Below are positions 33,349-43,948 of a stretch of DNA of 64,000 nt, in pieces. This stretch comes from Neoceratodus forsteri (Eukaryota; Chordata; Ceratodontiformes; Ceratodontidae): positions 465,591,501 to 465,655,500 of the forward strand of contig CM028130.1 in the NCBI GenBank assembly GCA_016271365.2, in the 5' to 3' direction. The position numbers and the translations under genes are program-made. Within the stretch, counting starts at the first letter, position 1; each line of letters starts with the position of its first letter. Below the pieces are notes generated by a model that was not told the DNA's origin, made no database searches, and saw only the letters and a list, made by a program, of their open reading frames with translations.

Positions 33349-34295
33349 CTAGTACAGTTCTCTGTCCTGCTCCTTCTGTGTTTCCTTATACTTCCTGAAT
33401 GCTATCTTTTTCTCTCTTACCCTCCCCGCCACTTCTTTTGAGAACCATTGTGGTTTTTTCTTTTGTTTTGATTTGTTTATTTGCTTCACACAAAGACTTG
33501 TTGCCTCTGTGATGGCGGTTTTGATGTTTCCCCATTGTTGCTCCACCCCACCTTTTTGCCTGTTTGCTAGTGCTTTTCTGAGGCACTCTCCCATTTTGAC
33601 AAAATCAGCCCGCCTGAAGTCCAGTACCTTCACTTTTGTGTGGCTTGACTCTACAGCTAAGTTTATCATGAACCACACTGTTTAGTGGTCACTTGTTCCC
33701 AGAAGGCTGCCCACTTCAGTATCAGAGATCCTCTCTCCAACCCCATTTGAGAGTACCAGGTCTAAGATTGCTCTCTCCCAAGTGGGTTCCAAAACTAGCT
33801 GGCTGAGGCATGCCCCCTGTAGGGCATCGAGAATGGCCCTGCTCTTGGATGTGGCTGCAGCAAAGATGCTCCAGTTAACATCTGGCATATTCAGGTCCTC
33901 CATCAGCAATGTCTCCCCTTTCTCTGCCATCCCAAGGATGCCTTCTATCATTTCTTTGTCCATTTCCTCCCCCTGAGATGGGGGTCTGTATACAACCCCT
34001 GTGCAGATTGTGGAGCAATTTCCAGTCTCCAGGGTGACCCACAGTGCCTCCTCTCCTCCCTGTTTACCCTTTATTCTGTTGTTTTGATCCCTTCCCTTAC
34101 ATAGAGAGCTACTCCTCCTCCTCTTCTTCCCTCCCTGTCCCTTCTGTAGATTGTGTACGCTGGTATGTTGACAACCCAGTCATGGTTCTCTGTGTACCAT
34201 GTTTCTGTGACTGCCATGATATCCAGGCATCCCTCTTCCATCAAGACCACCATTTCAAGGAGCTTTTTACCTAGACTACAGGCATTGGTACTCAT
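33349..34295 (-). pseudogene. CR1-D endonuclease and linker, frameshifted
   Basis: Pieces in order are MSTNACSLGKKLLEMVVL and AVTETWYTENHDW (34071-34295), then MEDLNMPDVNWS (33682-33963), where the GDFN loop reads EDLN and has lost Gly and Phe, then GTSDH. The linker FRRADFVKMGECL (33349-33678) leads toward the RT. At least two frameshifts and degraded catalytic residues show that it is inactive. Confidence 0.85.
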
Positions 34296-34499
34296 TACCC
34301 TCTATTTTTTATGGCTTTATTTCTTTTGGCCCCATCCCTGTCCCTACTGCCTTTGTCTTTTTCTCCATTTACCCCTGCTCTTCTCCCTATTGACTGCTCT
34401 ATCTTGGTGTTTACCTCACTAATTACCCTGATTTTTGGGGTGAGGGCTAGGATTTCCCTTCTCTTTTTCAGTGCCCCCCCTTGGCTAGTTTAAATGCTT

Positions 34500-35410
34500 G
34501 CCATTGAAGCATTTAAACCTATCACCTCAGATCTTGGTTCCCCTCCCGGATAGATGCAGACCATCGCACCTGTATAGGCCTGCATCCCTCCAGGTGGAGC
34601 CCCAGTCCCCAATGAAGCCAAATCCCTGAGCTCTGCACCAACTTTTCAACCAGTCATTGAATCACATGATGTGGAGTACCCTAGCCTCTTCCATGCCATA
34701 GACAGGTAGCACTTCCGATAAAGTTACCATGTGTGCTACTTGTCTAAGGCCCTTCCCCAACTCCACAAACTCCTGTTGCACTGCTCTGATCCCATTCTCA
34801 GCCAGGTCATTTGTCCCTAGGTGGATAATGACATCCAGCTCCCTCCCCCTTGCCGCTGCTCCAGCAATCCTGAGGATTCATTTCCTGTCCTTCCAAGCCA
34901 TGGCACCAGGCAGGCTCCTTACCTCCCTTTCCCCTCCCTCCCTCAGTTCTACCCCCTAACAATTGAGTCCCCCACCAGGAGTTGTCTCCTTCCCATGCGG
35001 GATCCTGGGCCACCCTCCTGTGGGTATCCATTGTGGAGTTTCCCAGTATCCTCCTTGGTCTCCATTGCAGGTGCCTCCATAGAGGAACTATGCTCTGCCA
35101 GAGTGGTGAATGAATTGTGGAGAGGCACAACTGGAGGGATGTACCTGTGTTCCACCACCTTCACCCTCCCTGAGCCCACTGTGGTTCAACCACTCTTCTT
35201 TCTTGGCAACCTCTGAGGTAGTGGCAGTGGCCTGGGTGGTCCCTGGGTGGGGGAGCAGGTTTCCCGAATCCTTGCTAAGTCAGCTTGGAGACAAACAACC
35301 TCTTCCCTCAGACCAGAGAGGTGCCTGCAAATAGGACAGCAACGCAGTCTCTAGAATGTCTTCCGGAAGACTGCTGCTCCACAGCCAATGCATTGCACCA
35401 CTCCCCACAT
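34500..35410 (-). pseudogene. CR1-D ORF1: zinc finger and SGNH esterase, frameshifted
   Basis: The start is at 35410. Cys pairs CIGC and CPIC and the helix LREEVVCLQADL are readable in the first 60 codons, with a stop in the finger loop. The esterase has LLVGDSIVRG (nucleophile Ser) in 34949-35179. GTND and DGLHL-type blocks are present in other frames to about 34540. The order and lengths agree with copies A and C. Confidence 0.82.
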
Positions 35411-35707
35411 GTCTGCGTCCCTTCCAGTTACAGATGCTTTTTTGCTGTTTGTTGTTCGTGTTTTAGTGTGTGCAAGCTTGTGAGTGTCTCTACCACCTAT
35501 TCAGTGTGCCATGCCTTTAAGGATCTGAACAGGTATATGGTGTTATCAGTTTTGGGGAAGGGATGTCAGAACCCCTGCTATAAAGGAAGTTATCGCTTGG
35601 GGTGGGTGGGGTGAGGGAAGGAGGGTGGGTGGTAGTAAACCTATGCCGTCCAGAAACAATCACCTACAACTCTTACCCTCCACCCCGGAGAGTGCCTTCC
35701 TTCCTTT

Positions 35708-36275
35708 CAGACACCTATTTCACAAAGGCTAAGTAACAGGTCTAGTCACAAATGACTGCAAATATCTCCCACTTACAGTTCCTCCCTGGCAAATTAAAGT
35801 TAAATCTAAGAAAAGTCCACCCCAGAAACAGAATTTATACTAGTTACTTACACGGGTCCAAAAAGTAATAATTCAGTTCCGTGTAGTCTAGAAAATAACC
35901 TCCTTTATTCAAGGAAGCTGTGGCTGCTTTCTCATTGTCTCAGTCTCAGCAGACAGAGACCACAAACAACTCCTGTTATAAATCCTCGGTTCAATTAGGC
36001 CCCTTTCAGCTCCTCCCCTTAACAGACACCGATTTCAAAAATGCTAAATAACAAATCTAGTCACACATGACTGCAATTATCTCCCAGCTACAGTTCCTCC
36101 CTGGCAAATTAAAGTTAAAACTAAGACAAGTCCACCCCAGAAACAGAATCAATGCTAGTTACTTACATAGGTCCAAAAAGTAATAATTTAGTTCAGTGTA
36201 GTCTAGAAAATAACATCCTTGATTCAAAGAAGCTGTGGCTGCTTTCTCATTCTCTCTATCTCAGTCTCAGCAGCT
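35708..36275. repeat. two-unit direct repeat, about 317-bp period
   Basis: Units at about 35708-35960 and 36025-36275 share GACACC, TCTAGTCACA, AGTTCCTCCCTGGCAAATTA, GTCCACCCCAGAAACAGAAT, GGTCCAAAAAGTAATAAT and AAGCTGTGGCTGCTTTCTCA. They are separated by about 65 unmatched bases. The duplication lies just upstream of CR1-D in its transcription direction. Whether it belongs to that element's 5' region or is independent is not clear. Confidence 0.85.
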
Positions 36276-37177
36276 GTAACACTGTGTCCCAGCCATCTGT
36301 CCCTGTCACTCCCCCTACCCTGATGCAGGCAGACAATAACCAAGCTCTTTTATTGTTATAATTATTATTATTACAGTGTGACAATGTGTGCATTCCCAAG
36401 CTCTGGCCACTGACCACACACACTCAAAATGTAGTCCACACACAGTACATCATGTCTTCATGTGCGCTCTGTCTGCTGTATGTACTTTCAGTCCTGTCCT
36501 CTGGTCTGCTGACCATGACCACCCAGGATGGCCCCTGACCCACCCAGCTCAATCCCAGTTCCTACCCAATCCAACTGCAGCACCAGCCACTCTGCCAGCC
36601 ATTCAATCTGTCCATGCCCCCACCACCACCCAAGTCAGTCCCTCAGCAAGTACAGAAAAAGTGATTGGGACTTGGCAGTCAGACTGGGATGGGTACAAGT
36701 TACTCTTCAGCTTGGACTCCCACATTGCATGGACAGGACATGTCCGCGGTGACTTGGTGGGATGCAGGCAAGCAGCCAGCAGCACAACACTTGGAACCAC
36801 CAGGAGGAGGATTGAAATTGGAGTCTCCTCTCCCTTAGATCAGTCAGTAATTCACGTCATGTCCCATGTGGTTGGTGGTAGGATGGGATAATAGGGACAG
36901 GACAGAGCAAGACCAATCATAGCACAGGCTGTATTCCGAGGGCAAGGCTGCACAAATGTTACCTTTAATTTTAAGCCTTTTCCTGGCAGAATCGAAGCTT
37001 AAAAAAAATGGAAGGTATCTTAATGGGGGGGCAGGGCTAGGGTCAAGCCCCTCATATGCATGCACTGACTCCAAGGATGCAACTTTCACTGGAACCCCAA
37101 TACACTGCACTAACTATGGGTAGTAGGAGAAGTGTAACAAAGTGGAGAAGGGTGATGGTGGCAAAAAAATAAATCTG
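36276..37177. other. no gene recognised; contains R2 second copy
   Basis: An ATT-rich run lies near 36355-36370. A plus-strand frame of 167 codons at 36388-36891 resembles no protein I know and runs through the R2 repeat. I treat it as chance. The rest holds no readable domain. Confidence 0.45.
36538..36620. repeat. dispersed repeat R2, second copy
   Basis: Counterpart of 4978-5056, with the same order of CCCAATCC-type landmarks. Confidence 0.6.
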
Positions 37178-37520
37178 GTGGTTGGTAAAAATATAGAATT
37201 GGTTACAAAAAAGGCTGGCTTATCTATTTACTGAAATTCTGATACCCAATTAACCCCTTGAGATGCAGCATCTTGACTACTTGGAGGTGTAGGCGGGGGT
37301 CCTATGAGATAGCTCCAGCATCACTTACACACAGTGCGAACAATTACATATGAACGAGTCATTATAAAACAAATGGAGTTTTAGGACACTGGTGGTTGGT
37401 AAAAATATAGAATTGGTTAAAAAAGGCTGACTTATCTATTTACTGATATTCTGATACCCAAGTAGCCCCTTGGGATGCAGCATCTCAAATACTGGAGGTG
37501 CAGGGTGGGCTCCCAGGTAA
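37178..37520. repeat. two-unit direct repeat, about 211-bp period
   Basis: Units start at 37178 and 37389. Shared landmarks are GGTGGTTGGTAAAAATATAG, AATTGGTTA, TTATCTATTTACTGA, ATTCTGATACCCAA, CCCCTTG and GATGCAGCATCT. About 130 bases of each unit match; the 80 bases between them do not. Confidence 0.85.
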
Positions 37521-38642
37521 TAGTGACATCCAAGTCCTGGTGCTCTCACCAGAAAAAAACACACAGTTAACACCAAAGGAGCAGATCACTCATGGAGTTG
37601 CATTCTTCTTACAAACTTTCTGCCACATTCCTCTCTTCCAGCGGTGCAGTGCCTGACTCAGCCTATGTATTGTAATGTGCCCACACCAACGTCAGATAGG
37701 GTATATGCCCAGTAAAAATCTGACAACCCCTCCAAAGTAATGCATAACATACAACATAGTCTGGATGCAAAGACACCTATATGTACCCAGATGCAAGTAC
37801 TCTGTACCCTGCTTCTCTCTCAGTCATCATTAATTTATGGAGCTGTCTAATGTATGGATATGGTGACACAACTAGTGGGCAGTTACATCTCTTTTCCAGT
37901 TTACTGCCCCAATCCCTACTCTCAAAAATGCAACGGCATTCTTGTGTATCAGGCCACACGAAGCTTCCAAGCATCTATAAGTACATTGCTTCAATAAGAG
38001 CGCAACAGCAACTGTTGTGACTCTGACCAGAGTTTGTTGTATCTAGCAGTTTGTATAACTTTGCACTGCACTCCTTCTGTTTTTTGCTTGACCTCCTCGT
38101 TTACAACTGTTTTGTGCTCTGCTTCAAGGTTGAACAACCTGGCCTCTTGAGCAAGCTATTCTACTAGTCTTTCCATTTTTATGGCTGTGGGTGGAGCTTT
38201 CAGCTGTTTTGGCATAGCTTGCCTTAAAACAGCCAATCGTGGCACCTTCCTTTGGACATTTGGAAATATTCTTCCGAAAGACCAATGGAGCTTGAAACCC
38301 CCAACCATGATTGGCCACTACAGAGTAACAGCTGCACTATTTTGGCAGTTACTTCCACATTCCAGGGCAAGAACTGTCCATGTGAAACCTGTGCGCATGT
38401 GCAGTTCCACTGGCACTGCCATTTTTTGAATGGCACAATACCATTCACCGCAACTATGCATGCACAAGTGCCACGCATGCGTAATTGTGTCCCTGCTGCC
38501 ATCATTTGGATGGCACTCCTCCCACACCCTCTCACTTTTCCTGTCTTCCTTGCTCCCTCCCAGCACTGGCAGCAAATAAAACCCTCCCACTCCCTCCTAC
38601 TGCTGCTGTTCTCTCTACTCCCTCCATTCCCTGTCTCCACGC
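37521..38642. other. no gene recognised
   Basis: Mixed sequence without readable domains. Overlapping open frames on both strands near 38224-38640 mirror each other and match no family. Confidence 0.4.
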
Positions 38643-38965
38643 TGACATTTGGTGCCCAATCCCCATGTCAGCATCATGTACCTCCGAACTCATGTGGCGT
38701 ACTAGAAGCCCACCCCAGTGTGTCCAAATTTATGTTCTCCCACCAACATCAGGGTGCCCAATCCCTGTGTCGGCATCATGCACCCTCTCAACTCATGTGG
38801 CACACAGGGAACCCACCCCAGTGTGCTCAATTTTTTTTTTTTTTCATTTTTTTCCCCGCTCCGACATCGGAGTGCCCAGTCCCTGTGTCAGCATCATGTA
38901 CCTCCCCGCACCCCATGTGGCACACTGAGATCTCACCTCAGTGTGCCCAAATTTATGCTTTTTGG
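38643..38965. repeat. three-unit tandem repeat, about 110 bp per unit
   Basis: Units start at about 38643, 38747 and 38865, each with ACAT, GTGCCCAATCCC or GTGCCCAGTCCC, GTCAGCATCATGTACC or close to it, ATGTGG, and CCAGTGTG or TCAGTGTG. A run of T and a short spacer separate units 2 and 3. The 257-codon plus frame that crosses it is a product of the repeat, not a gene. Confidence 0.9.
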
Positions 38966-39240
38966 CCCCCCCCGGTAAATAAAGAAAACCATCCCCTGAT
39001 GTCTTTTGGGGTTTTTTACCTCTAAAAAAGAAAATGGCCCCTCATCATCACCCCAGTTCCCCATGCCCCATCCTTATCCTCCCACTGAGCACCCACCTCC
39101 CCGTTCCCCACCTTACCCTATACTTACCTCCGGAGGTCGGCACTGTTATCTTCTCTGGACTGGACACGTCTGCACTCTTCAAAGTCGAACCACAAACTGA
39201 AGAATCAAAGGTAAGCATGGTATAATGGCAGTCAATGGGG
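38966..39240. other. no gene recognised
   Basis: C-rich sequence with a pyrimidine-purine skew between the tandem array and the foldback. I see no known element. Confidence 0.4.
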
Positions 39241-39418
39241 TTTTCAACTTATGTTTTTCTTGGGACCTCATATTGTGAACACTGTCTCTGTCATTTTGTT
39301 ACTCAGCCCCGAAAGGTGATTTTGTGGTTGCTGTGTGGAATCACCTTTCAGGACCGAGTAATTAAACGACAGTGCCACTATTCATGAGGAGGGGTCCCAA
39401 AAAGCCCATGTTGCAAAT
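39241..39418. repeat. foldback palindrome, two ~80-bp arms
   Basis: The arms at 39241-39321 and 39339-39418 pair with mismatches around a 17-base loop. The inner 33 bases match best: GAAAGGTGATT on the left against AATCACCTTTC on the right, with TTACTC against GAGTAA further out. It could fold into a stable hairpin. Such structures are typical of foldback MITEs, but I cannot assign ends or target duplications. Confidence 0.8.
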
Positions 39419-39636
39419 TTAGTGAAAAAATTCCAAAAAATGACTGCATTCCGAGTGTGCGTTGTGCAGTTTCTATGCATGCTCTTAACTTCATCAATTT
39501 TTAATATTTTCACTCCATATTTTCAGCATTGCCATTTTTACACACCTCCTTATTAACAGTACAGCTGTCATTTTTCACCTCCTGCCTGAAAAATGTTTTT
39601 GCACCTCTGGCACAGAATGGCAGGGTCATGCTGAGA

Positions 39637-39720
39637 AATCACCTTTTGGGACAAGTGAACAAAATGACAGTGGTACTTTTCATGAGGTGGGGTCCCAAAA
39701 AGGCCATGTTGAAAATTTGG
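39637..39720. repeat. solo arm related to the foldback at 39241
   Basis: Starts AATCACCTTTTGGGACAAGT and continues ATGACAGTGG, TTCATGAGG, GGGTCCCAAAAAGGCCATGTT. This is the right arm of the palindrome 220-300 bases upstream, in the same orientation, without a partner arm. Confidence 0.75.
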
Positions 39721-39765
39721 TGAAACAACTCCAAAAAGTGGCCAAGTTACACTCAAGCGTTCAAA

Positions 39766-39962
39766 ATTAGGCAGTATGGTGCAGTGGTTTAAGGCTCTGA
39801 GCTGCAAATCTGGAGACCTGGTTTGAATCCCACAGCCCCCACTTGCATACTGTGTGACCCTGAGCAAATCACTTAACTTCCTTGTGCTCCCAGGTTGCAC
39901 CTGTAAACAAGCTTTCAGCTTAGTGTGTCTCACCTGGTTAAATAATTGGAAAAAAAAATTAT
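39766..39962 (+). repeat. tRNA-derived CORE-SINE with LINE-type 3' tail
   Basis: The A-box-like TGGTGCAGTGG is at 39777-39787 and the B box GGTTTGAATCC at 39820-39830, typical of tRNA-derived RNA polymerase III promoters. The CORE part follows: TGTGTGACCCTGAGCAAATC and ACTTAACTTCCTTGTGCTCC. The tail 39889-39950 (CCAGGTTGCACCTGTAAACA, then AGCTTAGTGTGTCTCACCTG) matches the LINE tail at 56485-56548. It ends in a short A-run. This is the best SINE in the window. Confidence 0.88.
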
Positions 39963-39999
39963 CTACGCACACATGTAACTTTGGTCATTTGGCAGCTCT

Positions 40000-40600
40000 C
40001 CACAGTCGTATCGGCTCTGGCTAGAGTTTGTTTAAATGGTGTGCAAAGCTGATGGTTTTCCCTGTTATGACTTTAAAGCCATCCCATCACATTGCAGTTG
40101 GCTTTTTTCCTGGCAGGTTGTTAGCTGAGTACTCCCTCAACCATTTCTTTATAGTCAGTGTTGTAAAGAAGGAAGACGTTTAGCCTCCTGCTTGAATTTT
40201 GTTGTTTTTGGGGTTAGGACCTTGTCCATGACCACTCCTGCATGGTCTAAAATACTTACAGGCAGGATTGTGCTGCACTGTATTGTATATATCCATTTTG
40301 CCAAGACCAAGAAAAGGTATGGCTTGGAGTAGGCCTACTGAGGTGTGAGCCAGTAGGTATAATCTCTTACTTTTGAATTGAGGTGCCTCCACATCTCCAC
40401 CAGGCCCAGCTTCCTCCTCATTCTTTTTAAGCAGTTAGCAGCTTGACCTCAGGGTTCAGACCTGTTCCCTGACCTATCCATGCGAGAGTCCATAACTGGG
40501 TTAAAGTCTCTCCCTATAATAAACATGTCCCCTGGGCTGGGGGTTGTTTTCACAATAACATTTTCAGAAAGTCTGCACTAGCAGCATAGGTAACAAGCTC
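40000..40600 (-). pseudogene. L1-like ORF2 endonuclease fragment (minus)
   Basis: Read from 40560 leftward, the strand gives FIIGRDFNPVMDSRMDRSG (the catalytic GDFN region, as GRDFN), then KLGLVEMWRHLNSKVRDYT near 40400, and LDHAGVVMD near 40230. In the linker the frame shows RLNVFLLYNTDYKEMV and WDGFKVITGKTISFAHHL near 40030-40170. This is the order L1 endonucleases show before the RT. Several frame changes are present, and the RT is absent. Confidence 0.7.
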
Positions 40601-40779
40601 TACATCTCAGTTAATGTGAATCAGCTTTCATCTGCATGATAACCCAACAGTAGCACTGTGGAATCCTGAGGAGGCATGCAGATTATGCCCAAAGCTGCAA
40701 AGAATTGCATTTTAATGCTACCGACAACAGTATTGCAAGCAAAGAAAAACAAACCCAATGCAGCTTCCCTGATTCTCCT

Positions 40780-41640
40780 GCAATGGTAAGCATGACCACA
40801 GCCCAGCTGATGGAGCTCCTTGCAGGGATGTGAGGAATAGCAACTTCCCTCATGAACCTAGTGGAGGAGGTTGCCTATATCACAAGAAAACTGGATGGCA
40901 TGGAGGGGCAAATCAAAGATGTTACCAGTAGGATGACAGAGGTGGAGAGCAGGATATGTGAAACAGAAGACCTGCTCTAGGAAGCTGAATCCCACTGTAT
41001 TGATAATAATAATAGAAAGATTCAGTTCTTAAAGAAAAACATCCTGGATCTCAACTGCAGGGCTGCCACTGCAATATTAGAATTGTGGGATGCCAGAGAA
41101 CGTGGTGAGAGGAACATGGTTGAATAAATTCCTCCAAATGGCACTCTCAAAGCTGCTCAGCCATTATTGGTACTCTTCTGTCAAATTTGAGTGGGTACAC
41201 AGGGCCCTCCAGCCCAACCTAAACACACAGAATGCCAAACCGCACTTGATTGTAGGGGGCTTACCAGGTTTCCAGTCAAAGAGCAGATCATGGCCCTGAC
41301 TGCACCCGTGGAGAGCTGCTATGGGAGGGACACAAAATATCTGTATTTATGGACCTCCCCAAAGAAGTTCTGGATATGAGAAGGCAATTTGGGAATGTGA
41401 AGAAGCTCCTGAGAGACCATGCAACTAAATACAACATGCTCTTCCCAGCACCCCTCAAAACAATTGGAAAGGGGCCCCCTCATGAATTTTCAAACTCGAC
41501 AATAGCCATTGAACATGCCTGGAAGATCACTGGAACTGGAGACTGTGCCAATGGAGGGGGAGATGGTATCAGTGACACTTGAGAAGACCTTCAAGGTGCA
41601 ACACCATATCCCTGCTTCTCAAGCCTAAGAAGCTCTGCAA
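40780..41640 (+). pseudogene. L1-like ORF1 (coiled coil and RNA-binding domain), degraded
   Basis: A heptad-patterned stretch (MEGQIKDVTSRMTEVESRIC) near 40898-40960 is followed by KIQFLKKNILDLNCRA near 41020. Then come VHRALQPNLN at about 41190 and MDLPKEVLDMRRQFGNVKKL with FPAPLKTI at 41349-41465. This is the order coiled coil, RRM-like and C-terminal region of L1 ORF1 proteins, which bind the element RNA. Frameshifts and stops occur near each junction. ORF2 follows about 950 bases downstream. Confidence 0.75.
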
Positions 41641-42584
41641 CTTTGCTACTGACATGTGAGTACTTTTATATATTCATTTATTTTAACATAAGTGGGCTCC
41701 TGCAACACTCCTTCAACCTCAGACTCCCTCTACCTGCTGATTGTCATCCAGAGACTACCCCTGTGACTACCTGAGCCGGACAGAAACCCCATAATGTCCC
41801 CCAGCTCACCAGAGACCCAGCCCCCAGCCATAAGGTCAGAGGTGCTTGTATGCTTAGTTTACAAATGTAGCCTCAGTGGAGGCAATAGTACACACATCTA
41901 ACAACACCCCCAGCCTTGTAGCTTGAAACTGGAAGAACCTCTACAAGTTATAGGTTGCCAGAACATGGATAGTGTGCACCCCAGCAGCATGCCTCATGGA
42001 GGTGGGAAGTGAGGGCACTTGCCTATTAGGTAATATATGCACAAGCTCCATGCAAGACATAGCAACCTGCATCCAAGTACTCCCCCACCCCCAAGGTAAT
42101 ATCTTCATAGGAAGTGTAATCAGCAAGAAGCACCTCTTATCCAAACTACATATCGGGTTGGCAAGGAACTGACTGCTGGAGGGGCTATACCTACAACAAG
42201 GGAGGGGGACTCAAAGGAGGACATTAAATGCACAGGAGCCCACTTGATGACCCTTAGACCCTTAAACAAACCCAGACACCTGGTGCTCCTTGAAGGACCC
42301 TGGTTGGATAGGCCTGGTGCACCACAGAAACAACGTCAGAGGCCTGCATGACAGGCTAGGACTTAAGACTGGTAAGTAAACCCAAACTAAAACTGCAGTG
42401 GAAGATGGGCTTCAGTTCTATTTCTTGAATATGTTGGTATGTTATCTGTTTTTGATGTTAGCCAATGAAACCATGCACCATAGCTATGCAGTAATAAGGT
42501 ATCATTCCGATGGCAGTGGGGAACTGAGTAGGACCACCCCAAAAAATATATATGAATAGAGCACTAGGTAATAATGGGGTCAAA

Positions 42585-42880
42585 TGAACTCAAGGTTGCC
42601 TTCTGGAATATGAGGGAATGAAAACCCCAGTTAAAAGGGCCAAAGTGTTAACGCATCTGAAGCATCTAAAATGTCACATAGTGATACCCCAGGAAATGCA
42701 CATGATGAAGGCGAAGGCCTTGAAACTTTGTCAAATGAGGGTTGAGCAAGTATTTGAAGCCTCCTTCAACTCAAAACAGAGGAGTAATGATTTTGTGCAG
42801 GTGTGGGTTTCACTTTATAGCCCGCTTTACTGCAGCAGACTCGTTGGGGGGGCAGTGGTTATTGGTCAAAGGGATGTTCA
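42585..42880 (+). pseudogene. L1-like ORF2 N-terminus: start of endonuclease
   Basis: The start reads KVAFWNMREXK at about 42590 (X is a stop), then the open part TPVKRAKVLTHLKHLKCHIV, IPQEMHMMKAKALKLCQM and VFEASFNSKQRSNDF. This matches the opening of L1 endonucleases, including the Asn of strand 1 and the catalytic Glu (QE). The domain then decays and is not continued by RT. It is on the same strand and downstream of the ORF1 relic, so both probably come from one element. Confidence 0.75.
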
Positions 42881-43948
42881 ATGATTTGGAAATGATTTTA
42901 GGGATGCTCTATTGACCAAACTGATCAGACCCCACTTTCTTTCATACACTGGCACAGGCCATACTAGATATGCAGTGCCAACCCTGATTTGTGGGGGGTG
43001 GGGACACGAACCCTAGACCTGATGATAGATAGGAGCCCAGGCAGGCCAGAAACACAGGAACCTACAGGGAGGTGAGCAATGAAAAAAAACTGATGACAGA
43101 CCTGGGTTGCATGCTGGAAGCGAAGGCCAATCCTCAGGCTCAGGCTCAAGTTGTCTTTTCATAACTTTAATGAGTAACCCCCCTCCCCCCGTTCTTCATA
43201 ATGACAGCGGCATAAAGACTCCAGTCCACCCATCTCATCCAGTGGTACTGGATACCCTAAGCTCACCCCATGCTACAGAATCAGGTTGTTTCATACTGTT
43301 ACCTAGTACCTTGACCCCATTATCAGGCAAGGGCTTGGTGTGACCAGGCAGATATCTACAACCTTTCTTGGGCTCAATTTTCTTGTTGGGCTCTAACTCC
43401 CCCTCCCCACCCCCTCACTGCAGGTCTGTGGCTCGCTGCTCTCTGTATTGTAGAAATGTCTCCACTTACCATTATGCATCATCCAGCACTTTTGCCCAAC
43501 TACAAGGAAATACTCACATTGGCATCTCTGTGTTTAAAGAAAGGGGAATCTGACTAGCCCATGTGGAAGATCTGGGTGAGAAAGACAATGAAAAAACAGT
43601 GATTGCTTAACTTTCTCACTATCCTTACTAAACGTAACCAGGGCATTATGGCAGTTCTATTATACAGTTCTACCTGACTTAGTACACAGTTTTTTGGCTG
43701 TAAGGAACTTTCCCACCAGCTTCATTTTTAATGTTCAGTTACACTAAATGCCAAGGGTCACTGTTAACAGTTTTTTGTTTGCCGGTAAGTCATGGGAAAA
43801 GTAAATACTCACAAAATGGCTGCCCCATGAGGTTCCAACTTCATCTGTTCTTGCCCTGCAGCTCACTTTAGTAAGGGTTTGTTGCACATGAAATGCCAGG
43901 ATGACAGAAGTGGAGCCACAGGATTCGCTGTTCATTATTTCTCAGTTG

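Larger units (their letters stand above)
31448..35640 (-). mobile_element. CR1 LINE, copy D, near full length
   Basis: About 4.2 kb, minus strand, the same subfamily as copies A and C. The 3' tail at 31448 consists of ATGTTTCT-like octamers. ORF2 C-terminus, RT, linker, endonuclease and ORF1 follow in order, then the 5' region with CTATAAAGGA and a GGGTGGGTGGGGTGAGGGA tract that also ends copy C. Several stops and frameshifts are present, but the RT core is one open frame. Confidence 0.9.

Noticed and set aside
36388..36891. 167-codon plus frame as a gene
   Set aside because: No resemblance to a family, low-complexity Ser/Pro/Thr content, and it passes through repeat R2.
38252..39025. 257-codon plus frame as a host gene
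   Set aside because: It crosses the three-unit tandem array and has no domain; the repeat keeps it open.
39766..39840. functional tRNA gene from the A and B boxes
   Set aside because: No cloverleaf can be drawn, and CORE and LINE-tail sequence follow; it is a SINE head.
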